The notes below the pieces were generated by a model. That model saw nothing but the letters and a program-made list of their open reading frames with translations, was not told the origin of the DNA and searched no databases. From Methanolinea sp. (GTDB lineage: Archaea > Halobacteriota > Methanomicrobia > Methanomicrobiales > Methanospirillaceae), in contig JADFCY010000007.1 in assembly GCA_018263335.1 (NCBI GenBank), positions 1-64,000 of the forward strand: 64,000 bases of DNA, given 5' to 3'. The translations under genes were made by a program, and so were the position numbers. Shown piece by piece: positions 27,639 to 35,124 of the stretch (positions are counted from its first letter, which is position 1; the number at the start of each line of letters is the position of its first letter).

Positions 27639-27723
27639 CGCTGAGGGAGGGATTTGAACCCTCGAGTCCCAGGGGGACACAGGTTTAGCAAACCTGCGCC
27701 ATACCAGGCTTGGCTACCTCAAC
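27639..27723 (-). tRNA. tRNA-Ser (anticodon GCT)
   Basis: The 85-base minus-strand sequence has acceptor GTTGAGG/CCTCAGC, discriminator G, anticodon stem-loop CAGGT-TTGCTAA-ACCTG, a long variable arm (GTCCCCCTGGGAC) typical of tRNA-Ser, and T arm GAGGG-TTCAAAT-CCCTC. CCA is not encoded and there is no intron. It is the first gene after the superoperon promoter. Confidence 0.96.
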
Positions 27724-27749
27724 AGAGAATCTCGCATCTTTCGATACTC

Positions 27750-27770
27750 GCAGCATCCATCGGGTGCTGC
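27750..27770 (-). other. Hairpin in the leader before tRNA-Ser
   Basis: GCAGCA (27750-27755) and TGCTGC (27765-27770) form a perfect 6-base-pair stem with a 9-base loop. It sits between the likely transcription start (near 27783) and the tRNA 5' end (27723). It may aid leader stability or processing; no family is recognised. Confidence 0.35.
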
Positions 27771-27800
27771 TCCATGAATGGTGCGTTATTATTAGGTGTG

Positions 27801-27815
27801 CCAGTTATAAAAACC
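27801..27815 (-). promoter_or_regulatory. Promoter of the ribosomal/isoprenoid superoperon
   Basis: The minus strand reads GGTTTTTATAACTGG, a good archaeal TATA box preceded by an A/G-rich BRE-like stretch (GAAAGG). The predicted start is near 27783, about 60 bases before tRNA-Ser. No equally good box is visible between here and eno. Confidence 0.55.
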
Positions 27816-27858
27816 CTTTCTCATGGGATATGGATAGGTATATGCTCCCTACAATAGC

Positions 27859-27890
27859 ACGGCATGATACTTTATTCCTTAAAATGCCGT
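27859..27890. terminator. Inverted repeat downstream of the deoxyhypusine synthase gene
   Basis: ACGGCAT (27859-27865) and ATGCCGT (27884-27890) are perfect inverted repeats separated by 18 AT-rich bases. On the minus strand they lie about 46 bases after the dys stop. A terminator or insulator between dys and the superoperon promoter is plausible. Confidence 0.35.
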
Positions 27891-27935
27891 AATATACTGC
27901 GCCGGCACGAACATAACAGGGCAGAAAAGTCTTAT

Positions 27936-29027
27936 TCAATCAACTCCCTGCCGGAATACCCTGCTCCTCCTTGCGAAATTCCTTCCAGGCCTCTTCGCAC
28001 CGCTCCCGATGAGCGCCGAGGTTACGATGGGCAGCGCGATCGTCGCATCCACGTGAACCTGGACATGCCTCGTTGCCGTGGACTCCTTTCCCCAGCTGAT
28101 GGCCTCCTCGAAGGTGCAACCGGAGAGCCCTCCCCAGTGCGGAGAGTCTGCCGTGAACTGGATTGCATAATCATGTCCCCCGAGGTCTTTCTCGTGGATG
28201 GACCCGATCACCTGGGTCTGCTGGATGAAGTTCTTTGGGACGCCACCCCCCACGTAGACAACCCCGGTCTTTTTTGCCTCCTCGACAATGGAGGTGACCT
28301 CGTCGGTATCTGCGATCTGGTCGATGTCGATCTCCACACCTCTCCTCCTCGCAATCAGTGCACCGATACCAATCGAGGAGTCGCAGAGGGCGGGAACGAA
28401 GACGGGTATCTTCTCCCGCACGCACGTCGCGAGGAAAGAGTCCCTGCCAGGAGCTTCCCTGATGAGCCATTCGCCGAAACGCTGTAAAAATTCCCGTGAT
28501 GAGCCCCGGAACGGAGCTATCTTCTCGGCAAAATTGGCAAATCCCCTGTCCACCCAGCGGAACTCCTCTTCGAATGCAAAAACATCGTAAATCCGATCAA
28601 TTCCCTTTTCGTAGAGATCCGCGTCACTGACATGGTGGTGGCCAAGGTAATGGCAGACCCCGAGGTGCTCGCAGACATCGTGGAAGATGTTTGCCCCCGT
28701 GGAGACCACCACGTCGATATAGTGGCGCCTGGCAAGCTCGATCAGGACCTTCTGCATGCCCGCCGGGACCATGGCCCCGGAGAGGCCAAAGAATATGGTC
28801 ACCTCGGGATCGCGCAGCATCTCCTTCCATACTTCCACCGATTCACCGAGTTTTCGCCCCTGGAACCCGGTCCTTGCCATACCTGCCAGGAGCTGTGCGA
28901 CGTCTGCGGAGGGGACGACCGGCTGGGTAGTCCGCATACCGTGCCGGTCGCCTCCCTTCAGGGGACCTCCCATTATGGTCTCGATCCCCCCCGGTTGCCC
29001 TGAGCGCTCTTCTTCTTTCCCTGCCAT
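27936..29027 (-). CDS. dys: Deoxyhypusine synthase family protein
   Basis: This 363-residue protein (from ATG 29027) belongs to the deoxyhypusine synthase family, which transfers the aminobutyl group of spermidine to a lysine of aIF5A. Motifs are FFGLSGAMVPAGM, VVVSTGANIFHDV, VPALCDSSIG, the catalytic-lysine loop YVGGGVPKNFIQQ and SPHWGGLSGCTFEEAISWGK. The active-site Lys is kept. Starts at 28973 and 28937 are alternatives; a GTG at 29084 is possible but lies upstream of the TATA-like CATATTTCTTATC near 29050-29062. Archaea may carry two members of this family and the second may act on another substrate, so the exact substrate is not certain. Confidence 0.9.
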   Translation of the reverse strand: MAGKEEERSGQPGGIETIMGGPLKGGDRHGMRTTQPVVPSADVAQLLAGMARTGFQGRKLGESVEVWKEMLRDPEVTIFFGLSGAMVPAGMQKVLIELARRHYIDVVVSTGANIFHDVCEHLGVCHYLGHHHVSDADLYEKGIDRIYDVFAFEEEFRWVDRGFANFAEKIAPFRGSSREFLQRFGEWLIREAPGRDSFLATCVREKIPVFVPALCDSSIGIGALIARRRGVEIDIDQIADTDEVTSIVEEAKKTGVVYVGGGVPKNFIQQTQVIGSIHEKDLGGHDYAIQFTADSPHWGGLSGCTFEEAISWGKESTATRHVQVHVDATIALPIVTSALIGSGAKRPGRNFARRSRVFRQGVD

Positions 29028-29146
29028 TGCAGATAGGTGGATGGGCAATTGATAAGAAATATGCGCTATCCCTGCTCCCCTCACTTCAATGGGGAATGGG
29101 GCTGTGTGCGATGCCTGACTTTTGGGATCCGCGGCAGAAAAGAGAG

Positions 29147-29923
29147 TTAGAGGGCTTTTATCAGTGACGCCCTGGTGACGATCCCGGCGATCTTCCCCCC
29201 GCTGGTCACGGGAACAGAGCTGATACCCTTTGAGAGCATGAGGTCCACCACCTCGTCTATGCCTGCGCCCACATCGACAGTCAGCACCGGGCTTGTCATG
29301 ATATCCTTTACGAGCAGGTTCCGGATTCGGTGGTCCTGGTGCCGGTCCTCGACCATCTCGCGGAATCGCCGCATCGCGACTGCAACGTCCGTTTCAGTCA
29401 CGATCCCCACCACGCGGTCGTTCTCAGTGACCACGCAGCGATGGAGATTGTCGTCTATCATCCGCCTCCTCCAGTGTACGACCCGCTCGTCGACGTCAAT
29501 GGTGCATGCCGGCTCCATCACGTCAGAAAGGCTGCCCTGCGGCCGTACGACGCGAAGGATATCCCCTGCGGAGACCTGGCCGACCAGTCGGTGATCCTCG
29601 TCATAGACCACCACCAGCTTGTAGGCCTGGAGCAGGGGGATGACGACGTCGAGGTCCTGGTCGGGGTACACGGTGGTGAAGTCCTCCTCAACGGTGTTTG
29701 CCACATGTATGGAGGTGGGGGAGATGGAGGAGTTCCTCTTTGTCCCGAGTTTGTCTGCCACGCTCTGCCGCGACACGGTGCCTACCACCGCGTTGTGGTT
29801 CACCACGATAAGGGGATCGATGCCCTCGTCCAGCATCTTATCAAGGGCATCGGTGATGAGTGCGGACTTGGAGATGGTGACTGGCCTGGACATGATGTCC
29901 TTTACCAGAATATCGTCGTTCAT
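29147..29923 (-). CDS. Four-CBS-domain protein 1
   Basis: This 258-residue soluble protein consists of four CBS repeats and nothing else. Repeat starts are visible as VKDIMSRPVTISKSALITDAL (about 7), a second around TVYPDQDLDVVIPLLQ, a third around SDVMEPACTIDVDERV and a fourth at VKDIMTSPVLTVDVGAGIDEV. CBS pairs bind adenine nucleotides or SAM and regulate partners. It is the last gene of the five-gene CBS cluster and overlaps the previous gene by 4 bases. Its partner enzyme or channel is not evident. Confidence 0.9.
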   Translation of the reverse strand: MNDDILVKDIMSRPVTISKSALITDALDKMLDEGIDPLIVVNHNAVVGTVSRQSVADKLGTKRNSSISPTSIHVANTVEEDFTTVYPDQDLDVVIPLLQAYKLVVVYDEDHRLVGQVSAGDILRVVRPQGSLSDVMEPACTIDVDERVVHWRRRMIDDNLHRCVVTENDRVVGIVTETDVAVAMRRFREMVEDRHQDHRIRNLLVKDIMTSPVLTVDVGAGIDEVVDLMLSKGISSVPVTSGGKIAGIVTRASLIKAL

Positions 29924-30768
29924 TTAGCCACTTCCCGTATAATATCGTCTCTTTTTAAAATTCCTTTGATCTCGTTGCCTTCCACTGCGACCACGCTGTT
30001 GATATGATTCGCCTGCATAATCTCGATGGCTTCTTTCAGCTTCGCGTCCACCTCGACGGTGATGACCGGGCGGGACATCAGGTCTTCGGCAACGGCAGCC
30101 ATCTCAATCACGTGCCGGTACTGCTTCCTTCCGCCTGATTCCCCACGGCGCAGCATTGTCACGTCTTTTCGCGGGAGTTCCCTCTTTTCTGTCTCATAGA
30201 GGTAGAATGCAAGGTTGCTCTCCGTGATGATCCCTGCCAGCGTGCCATCATTATTGACCACGATAACCTTATCATTCCTTTCTTTCATGATGTCAACGAC
30301 ATGATCGAGCGAATGGTATCTGCTGACAGTGATTGCGTCTTCCATGACATCCGCCACGCTCTGCGAGAGCGCATTGATCGTCGCAGACTTCATGAAATCA
30401 GACTTGGTCACGATTCCCGCGATCTCACCCGCGTCTACTACCGGCAACCCGCTGATGTCCCACTGGATCATCAGGGCTGCAATTTCACGTATCGTCGTGG
30501 ATGGGGAGATGGTCAGCGGTTCGCGCGTCATCAGTATGCTCACCGGGATCTTGTCGATCGGGCGCCGCCTCCAGATCGGTTCGCTTTGCTGGAGGCGATA
30601 TCCTATGTCCTTCTTGGTGAGGATGCCCACAAGAGTCCCTGCATCCATCACCGGAATTCTGGAGATCTTGTGCTTCAGCATCAGGTTGCGCGCATACGCC
30701 ACGTGTTCCCCTGGTCCGACGACGTAGACCGGGGATGTCATGATGTCTTGTGCCAGCATTCGGTTCAC
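29920..30768 (-). CDS. Four-CBS-domain protein 2
   Basis: This 282-residue protein has four CBS repeats: AQDIMTSPVYVVGPGEHV, ILMTREPLTISPSTTIREIA, VADVMEDAITVSRYHSLDHV and AEDLMSRPVITVEVDAKLKEA. An arginine-rich linker (PRKDVTMLRRGESGGRKQYRH) precedes the last repeat. ATGA overlaps join it to both neighbours, so three CBS genes are made from one coupled mRNA. The specific ligand is unknown. Confidence 0.9.
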   Translation of the reverse strand: MNRMLAQDIMTSPVYVVGPGEHVAYARNLMLKHKISRIPVMDAGTLVGILTKKDIGYRLQQSEPIWRRRPIDKIPVSILMTREPLTISPSTTIREIAALMIQWDISGLPVVDAGEIAGIVTKSDFMKSATINALSQSVADVMEDAITVSRYHSLDHVVDIMKERNDKVIVVNNDGTLAGIITESNLAFYLYETEKRELPRKDVTMLRRGESGGRKQYRHVIEMAAVAEDLMSRPVITVEVDAKLKEAIEIMQANHINSVVAVEGNEIKGILKRDDIIREVAK

Positions 30769-31709
30769 CCCATGGAGAGGGCTTTGACCAGGTCAAACTC
30801 GGTTACGAGCCCAATCAGCCTCGCATCCTCGATCACCGGGAGCGCGCCCGCATTCCTTCGCACCATCTCTGCTGCGGCCTGGTTGACGCTCTTCTCAGGG
30901 GCGATAGTGTAAAGGTTCCCTGAAACAAGCGTCCTCACCGGAAGCGCCATCACCTCTGCAATATCTCCTGTCTCCAGCTGGTCGAACACCCGCTTGCTTC
31001 CAAGGTATTTCATGATATCAGTCGTGGTGATGATCCCATAGAGCACGTCGTCGCTCACCACCGGCAGCCTCCTGAACCGGTACCTGGTCATCTCCTTCGT
31101 GACTTTTCCAATGGGGCAGTCCGGATCGGTGACCCGGAGTGACCTGCTCATGATCTCTTCGACGGTACAGGTCACCCTCTCGTTCGCAAGTACCGTCATG
31201 ACATCCCGTTCCGTGACAATTCCGGTGAGAGCCCCATTCTCATCAAGGATCGGGATCCCGCCTATCATCTTGCCCTTGATGATATCGATTGCATCCTGGA
31301 GCGACGCGGAGTCGGGAAGCGATGTCACCTGACTTGTCATGATGCTTCGGATGCTCTCGTTTACTGCCGACAGCAGGTTGCCATCGTGCTTCACCTGTAC
31401 CAGGTTGAACTTGTCCCCGCCACCAAGGAAGTTGATCACGTCACCCGAAGTGACAATTCCGCGCATTTTCCTTGAGCCCGCGTCCACCACCGGCAGCCTG
31501 CGGAACCCGCACCGGGTCATGGTCTCCACCGCACCAATGATGCTCATCGTCTGCGGCACCGAGACCACGTCCAGGGTTGCGATCGCCATGATCTCGCCCT
31601 CCTGCTCTACAACCCTTGACTTGAATTCGATTGGGCCCCGATCGAGTTTTCCGGGCATTTTCAGAAGTTTATCACTCTGTTTGTAATTCTTGTCACTGTG
31701 GTGCACCAT
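30765..31709 (-). CDS. Four-CBS-domain protein 3
   Basis: This 314-residue protein has an N-terminal extension (about 1-40) and then four CBS repeats, the first being IATLDVVSVPQTMSIIGAVE, then IRSIMTSQVTSLPDSASLQDA, VEEIMSRSLRVTDPDCP and VMALPVRTLVSGNLYTIAPE. The ATG at 31709 has GGGGGCAGG just upstream. An alternative ATG at 31658 (MPGKLDRGPIEFKSR) lacks a Shine-Dalgarno but matches the style of relatives. It lies 73 bases after the next CBS gene upstream. Confidence 0.88.
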   Translation of the reverse strand: MVHHSDKNYKQSDKLLKMPGKLDRGPIEFKSRVVEQEGEIMAIATLDVVSVPQTMSIIGAVETMTRCGFRRLPVVDAGSRKMRGIVTSGDVINFLGGGDKFNLVQVKHDGNLLSAVNESIRSIMTSQVTSLPDSASLQDAIDIIKGKMIGGIPILDENGALTGIVTERDVMTVLANERVTCTVEEIMSRSLRVTDPDCPIGKVTKEMTRYRFRRLPVVSDDVLYGIITTTDIMKYLGSKRVFDQLETGDIAEVMALPVRTLVSGNLYTIAPEKSVNQAAAEMVRRNAGALPVIEDARLIGLVTEFDLVKALSMG

Positions 31710-31782
31710 ACCTGCCCCCGATATTTCCTGTCGTTACATCCCGGTGCAGATTGACCGCCGGGATTGATCTTCCTTCCACAAA

Positions 31783-32535
31783 TCAGTCGATTATCGCATT
31801 CAGCACATCGTGCCGGTCGATGATTCCTACCAGGTCATCCCCGGAGATCACAGGGAGGCGGCTGATATCATGCCTGACCAGCATCTCGGCTGCCTTCTGC
31901 ACGCTCTCGCCGGGAGATACAGTAATAACCGGTGTGGTCATCACTCCCGCAACAGGAGTGCTCGATGCACTCTCCACGGAAGTCCTCCACCGCCCATCCC
32001 TCAGGAGGTCGCGGCGGGAGACGATCCCCACCAGCCGCTTCTTCTTTACCACCGGAAATGCGGAGAAGCCGCTCTCCGTGATGAGAGTGTGAATGCGGTG
32101 GACCGGCTCGTCGGCCTGGCATTCCACGACCTTCCTGGACATGTATCTCTCTACCAGGCCTCCGATCCTGTGCCGTGTGATGATCACTGGAAACACGTCA
32201 GAGAGAAGCACACCTCCGAGGACCTGCCCCTCTTCATCCACAACCGGCACGCTGTCTGTCCCATTTTCCCGGATGACCTTTATGACTTCATCTACAGATG
32301 AATTGGGGCTGACGGGACGGATTTCCCTGATGAACCCCTCGATAGTCACGTTTGAACGCGTTGCCGTGACATTGAGAATCCCGGATATGTCGACGCATCC
32401 CATGAGCCGGCGCTTCCCGTCGTGAACAAAAAGTTCGCGGTACACATCGTCACGGAGCACCTGCCTTGCCCGGGTTGCTTTCTCATCATATTTAAGGAGT
32501 GGAACTCCCACCATGAAGTCCCGGGCAATTTTCAT
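31783..32535 (-). CDS. Four-CBS-domain protein 4
   Basis: This 250-residue protein is built of four CBS repeats, including ARDFMVGVPLLKYDEKATRARQVL at the start and VAGVMTTPVITVSPGESVQKAAEML at the end. The central part (VSPNSSVDEVIKVIRENGTDSVPVVDEEG; MSRKVVECQADEPVHRI) completes two pairs. It overlaps the zinc-ribbon CBS gene by 4 bases. No other domain is present. Confidence 0.9.
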   Translation of the reverse strand: MKIARDFMVGVPLLKYDEKATRARQVLRDDVYRELFVHDGKRRLMGCVDISGILNVTATRSNVTIEGFIREIRPVSPNSSVDEVIKVIRENGTDSVPVVDEEGQVLGGVLLSDVFPVIITRHRIGGLVERYMSRKVVECQADEPVHRIHTLITESGFSAFPVVKKKRLVGIVSRRDLLRDGRWRTSVESASSTPVAGVMTTPVITVSPGESVQKAAEMLVRHDISRLPVISGDDLVGIIDRHDVLNAIID

Positions 32536-33101
32536 TGTAACAGTTCCTCCTCACGGCATGACGGACAGAGCATGAGGTTGTCTATCCGCCGAAGATCGTC
32601 AGACATCTGGCTGCACCTGCTGCAGAGACCCACCTCTACCTCATCAAGGCGGTTGATCTCTACCAGGTCGTTCATCAGCTCATTGATCTCTGTGGATACC
32701 GTGAGAATGTCACGAACTGTTACAATGCCAATCACCTTGTTCTCGTCGTCAACCACAGGGAGCCGCCGGACGCGGTGCTTAATCATCATGTGTGCTGCAT
32801 CCTTCGCATACTTGTCTGCGCTGATAGTGATGAGAGGAGTGCTCATGATCTCGCTGACCTGGACGGTGCTCGGCTTCAGATCCTTGGCCACCACCTTGCA
32901 GTTGATATCCTCCTCTGTCACGATCCCGACGGGGAGATTATCCCTGCCGAGCACGATGCAGCTTCCCACCTCATCCCGGCACATAAGCATGGCCGCACGG
33001 GCAACCGTTCCATCGTATCCTGTGGTGGTGGGGTTGCGCCGCATGACCTCCCTTACTGGCACCCGGGTATCGAAGCGGATGGTATCGGATGATTTCTTCA
33101 A
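32532..33101 (-). CDS. Two-CBS-domain protein with C-terminal zinc ribbon
   Basis: This 189-residue protein has two CBS repeats (VREVMRRNPTTTGYDGTV, about 14; VSEIMSTPLITISADKYAKDA, about 80) and a C-terminal treble-clef-like zinc site: CSRCSQM near residue 158 and CPSC near 179. CBS plus zinc ribbon proteins are known in archaea without a firm function. It is the first gene of the CBS cluster, divergent from the GTPase cluster. A likely promoter lies at 33166-33177. Confidence 0.88.
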   Translation of the reverse strand: MKKSSDTIRFDTRVPVREVMRRNPTTTGYDGTVARAAMLMCRDEVGSCIVLGRDNLPVGIVTEEDINCKVVAKDLKPSTVQVSEIMSTPLITISADKYAKDAAHMMIKHRVRRLPVVDDENKVIGIVTVRDILTVSTEINELMNDLVEINRLDEVEVGLCSRCSQMSDDLRRIDNLMLCPSCREEELLQ

Positions 33102-33144
33102 TCGATCACCTCCATGTTGTTGAGAGAAGTTGGGTGTATTGCAG

Positions 33145-33159
33145 TTACCAATACGGTAA
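33145..33159. promoter_or_regulatory. Inverted repeat near the CBS-cluster start point
   Basis: TTACC-AATAC-GGTAA is a perfect 5+5 dyad. It coincides with the transcription start expected from the minus-strand TATA box at 33166-33177, where a repressor could act. No regulator is known. Confidence 0.35.
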
Positions 33160-33165
33160 GTGGAG

Positions 33166-33177
33166 TCTATATACTTT
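33166..33177 (-). promoter_or_regulatory. Promoter of the CBS-domain cluster
   Basis: The minus strand reads AAAGTATATAGAC, a clear TATA box with an A-rich BRE. The expected start is near 33145, leaving a leader of about 45 bases before the first CBS gene. Confidence 0.5.
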
Positions 33178-33203
33178 CTGCAGTTCGCAAAAACACGGCA
33201 AAC

Positions 33204-33214
33204 GGTATATAATA
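33204..33214 (+). promoter_or_regulatory. Promoter of the GTPase/vesiculation-type cluster
   Basis: GGTATATAATA on the plus strand is a strong TATA box. The predicted start near 33235 gives a leader of about 74 bases, with a Shine-Dalgarno GGAGGTG before the ATG at 33309. Confidence 0.55.
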
Positions 33215-33308
33215 AACCTAATTACCACCTTCCCCTAAGAAGGATAATAACGGATCCGCGTGATGCCGGGGGATTCGGCGCTTCTCCCTGTTCACGTGGA
33301 GGTGTACC

Positions 33309-33950
33309 ATGAATATCCTGGTCCAGACCAAAAGACGTCTCTCGAAGTTCCTGATGGCCTTCTTCAAGAAGAAAAAGGCCAGGATCGGAATATACGGCCC
33401 ACCAAATGCAGGCAAGACCACACTCGCCAACCGTATTGCAAAGGACTGGACTGGGGAGGATGTGGGCCTGGTGAGCGAGATCCCCCACGAGACGAGGAGG
33501 GCGGTACGAAAGACCGACATCAGCATCTCGGGTTCGAACGGCAGCAACATCACCATCGACATCGTCGATACTCCCGGTGTCACCACCAAGATCGACTACA
33601 AGGACTTCCTTGAATACGGGATGGACAAGGAGACCGCGGTGATCCGCGCAAGGGAGGCCACTGAGGGTGTTGCAGAGGCCATGCACTGGCTTCGTGAGGA
33701 TATCAACGGCGTCATGTACATGCTAGACGCCACCGAAGACCCCTTCATGCAGGTCAACATCATGATGATCGGGATCATTGAGAGCCGGAAGCTGCCGGTA
33801 ATCATCGTTGCAAACAAGATTGACCTCCCCGATGCATCCCCGCAGCGCATCCGGAGCGCCTTTCCCCAGCACCCTGTGGTTCCTATCTCCTGCCTTGAGG
33901 GGAAGAACATCGAAGACCTGTACGAGAAGATGGTGGAGCATTTTGGATAG
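33309..33950 (+). CDS. arvA: Era-like small GTPase, ArvA-type
   Basis: This 213-residue GTPase has G1 GPPNAGKTT (about 30-38), a switch I region with HETRRAV, G3 DTPG, G4 NKID and G5 SCLEGK. The N-terminus (residues 1-26) is very basic and amphipathic (KRRLSKFLMAFFKKKK), suiting membrane contact. It lacks the KH domain of true Era. In haloarchaea a homologous GTPase gene, followed by DUF2073 and zinc-ribbon genes, was reported to drive extracellular vesicle formation (ArvABC). The same three-gene order here supports that name; activity in methanogens is inference. Confidence 0.85.
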   Translation: MNILVQTKRRLSKFLMAFFKKKKARIGIYGPPNAGKTTLANRIAKDWTGEDVGLVSEIPHETRRAVRKTDISISGSNGSNITIDIVDTPGVTTKIDYKDFLEYGMDKETAVIRAREATEGVAEAMHWLREDINGVMYMLDATEDPFMQVNIMMIGIIESRKLPVIIVANKIDLPDASPQRIRSAFPQHPVVPISCLEGKNIEDLYEKMVEHFG

Positions 33951-33959
33951 GAGTGGAGC

Positions 33960-34322
33960 ATGCAGGGAATACAGATAGACCTGATATCATCCGAGAAACT
34001 TGCATCGCTCACTTCGATGGAGAAGATCCATCTCATCCTCGACCACGTGCGCAAGGGATCAATCATCATCCTCGAGAGGGGCCTCTCTCCGGATGAGCAG
34101 AGCACCCTGATTGAGATGACCATGCGCGAGATCCTCCCTGACGGATTCAACGGCATCGAGATAGAGACGTATCCATCAAAGGACCAGAGTCCCGGCTTTC
34201 TCCAGAAACTGCTGGGGAGAACGGCGATTGAGTCGCGCCTGACCGTAATTGGTCCGGCAAACCAGTTGCGGATGATCAAGAAAGAGAAGGATATCATCAG
34301 CGCCTGGGTCTCGACGAGGTGA
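33960..34322 (+). CDS. arvB: DUF2073-like protein (ArvB/OapB type)
   Basis: This 120-residue soluble protein begins MQGIQIDLISSEKLASL and contains the conserved run IHLILDHVRKGSIIILERGL (about 27-46) and the end LTVIGPANQLRMIKKEKDIISAWV. I recognise it as the DUF2073 family, found beside the Era-like GTPase in euryarchaea. It has a strong GGAGTGGAG Shine-Dalgarno and lies 9 bases after the GTPase. Molecular function is unknown; a GTPase partner role is plausible. Confidence 0.82.
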   Translation: MQGIQIDLISSEKLASLTSMEKIHLILDHVRKGSIIILERGLSPDEQSTLIEMTMREILPDGFNGIEIETYPSKDQSPGFLQKLLGRTAIESRLTVIGPANQLRMIKKEKDIISAWVSTR

Positions 34323-34328
34323 GCACCC

Positions 34329-34706
34329 ATGCCACACCGTTGCGTCAACTGCGGACGGGAATACCGCACCAACGAGTGCGAGATCCTCAAGGGCTGCAGG
34401 GAATGCGGCGGAAAGAAGTTCATCTTCGTGCCCCTTGTCGAGCGGTCGAGGGAGGAAGAACCTGTCCCAACAGAAGGAACCGGGGAGAAGGTGCAGAGTG
34501 TGGTGGAGACGCAGGAAACAAAACTCCCTCCTGGCCACGAACCACTGGAGAGCATCCGGATCGTCTCCCCCGGCACGTACGAGCTCAACATCGAGAAGCT
34601 GGCAAATTCCGACGAGCGTGTAGTCGGGGTGGGGAAAGGGGAGGGCAGCTACCTGGTGGACCTCCTCTCAATGGTCAGGCCAAAAAAGAAAAAGAACAGG
34701 AAATAG
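34329..34706 (+). CDS. arvC: Zinc-ribbon protein (ArvC/OapC type, DUF2072-like)
   Basis: This 125-residue protein has a four-cysteine zinc ribbon at the N-terminus (HRCVNCGREY and GCRECGGKKFIF, about 4-33), an acidic linker, then the conserved IRIVSPGTYELNIEKL and GVGKGEGSYLVDLLSM, and a lysine-rich tail. It is the third member of the GTPase cluster, 6 bases after DUF2073, with GAGGTGA before the ATG. The family is archaeal; its role in the vesicle-forming system is not defined. Confidence 0.83.
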   Translation: MPHRCVNCGREYRTNECEILKGCRECGGKKFIFVPLVERSREEEPVPTEGTGEKVQSVVETQETKLPPGHEPLESIRIVSPGTYELNIEKLANSDERVVGVGKGEGSYLVDLLSMVRPKKKKNRK

Positions 34707-34722
34707 GGTATGTTATCTCATT

Positions 34723-35028
34723 TCAGTTGATATTGTCAACGCTGTATCCCTTGTGCACCAGCAGGTCCTTGACCCTCTCCTTGTGATTGCCCTGCAGTTC
34801 GATGGAGGTACCCTTCACCGTGCCACCGCAGGCGAGTCTCCCTTTCATGTACTTTGAGAGGTCTTCCAGGTCGATGTCCGTCGGGTTCAGGCCTTCGATC
34901 ACGGTGACTTCTTTGCCATAACGCCTCCTGTCGACCTTCACGCTGATACGCTGCTGTTCTTTTGCGACTTCTTCACAGATGCATAACTCTTTTGGCAGTC
35001 CACACGTCGGACATATCCCACCGTTCAT
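34723..35028 (-). CDS. Translation initiation factor aIF1 (SUI1)
   Basis: This 101-residue factor monitors start-codon selection on the small subunit. An N-terminal zinc site ([13 protein letters not shown], about 6-18) precedes the SUI1 domain with [26 protein letters not shown]-like ([20 protein letters not shown]) and the end [13 protein letters not shown]. The TATA box at 35051-35060 puts transcription start at about 35028, so this ATG would be leaderless. A TTG five codons upstream falls before the start point. It converges with the zinc-ribbon gene. Confidence 0.95.
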   Translation of the reverse strand: MNGGICPTCGLPKELCICEEVAKEQQRISVKVDRRRYGKEVTVIEGLNPTDIDLEDLSKYMKGRLACGGTVKGTSIELQGNHKERVKDLLVHKGYSVDNIN

Positions 35029-35050
35029 TACAAGTACCTTCAAGTTCTGC

Positions 35051-35060
35051 TTATATATTT
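35051..35060 (-). promoter_or_regulatory. Promoter of aIF1
   Basis: The minus strand reads AAATATATAA. The box centre lies 27 bases from the ATG at 35028, the spacing expected for a leaderless transcript. Confidence 0.55.
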
Positions 35061-35124
35061 GTTGGCATCACCAGAACCCTTCGTTATTGGAAAAATGGAG
35101 GGAATCCGGTTATTTCTGCGTGGC

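Noticed and set aside
23855-27723. tRNA genes as integration sites of a mobile element
   Set aside because: No integrase, no duplicated tRNA 3' end and uninterrupted housekeeping genes on both sides.
33596-34591. 331-codon minus-strand open frame opposite the GTPase cluster
   Set aside because: The plus strand carries complete G1-G5 motifs and three genes with good ribosome sites.
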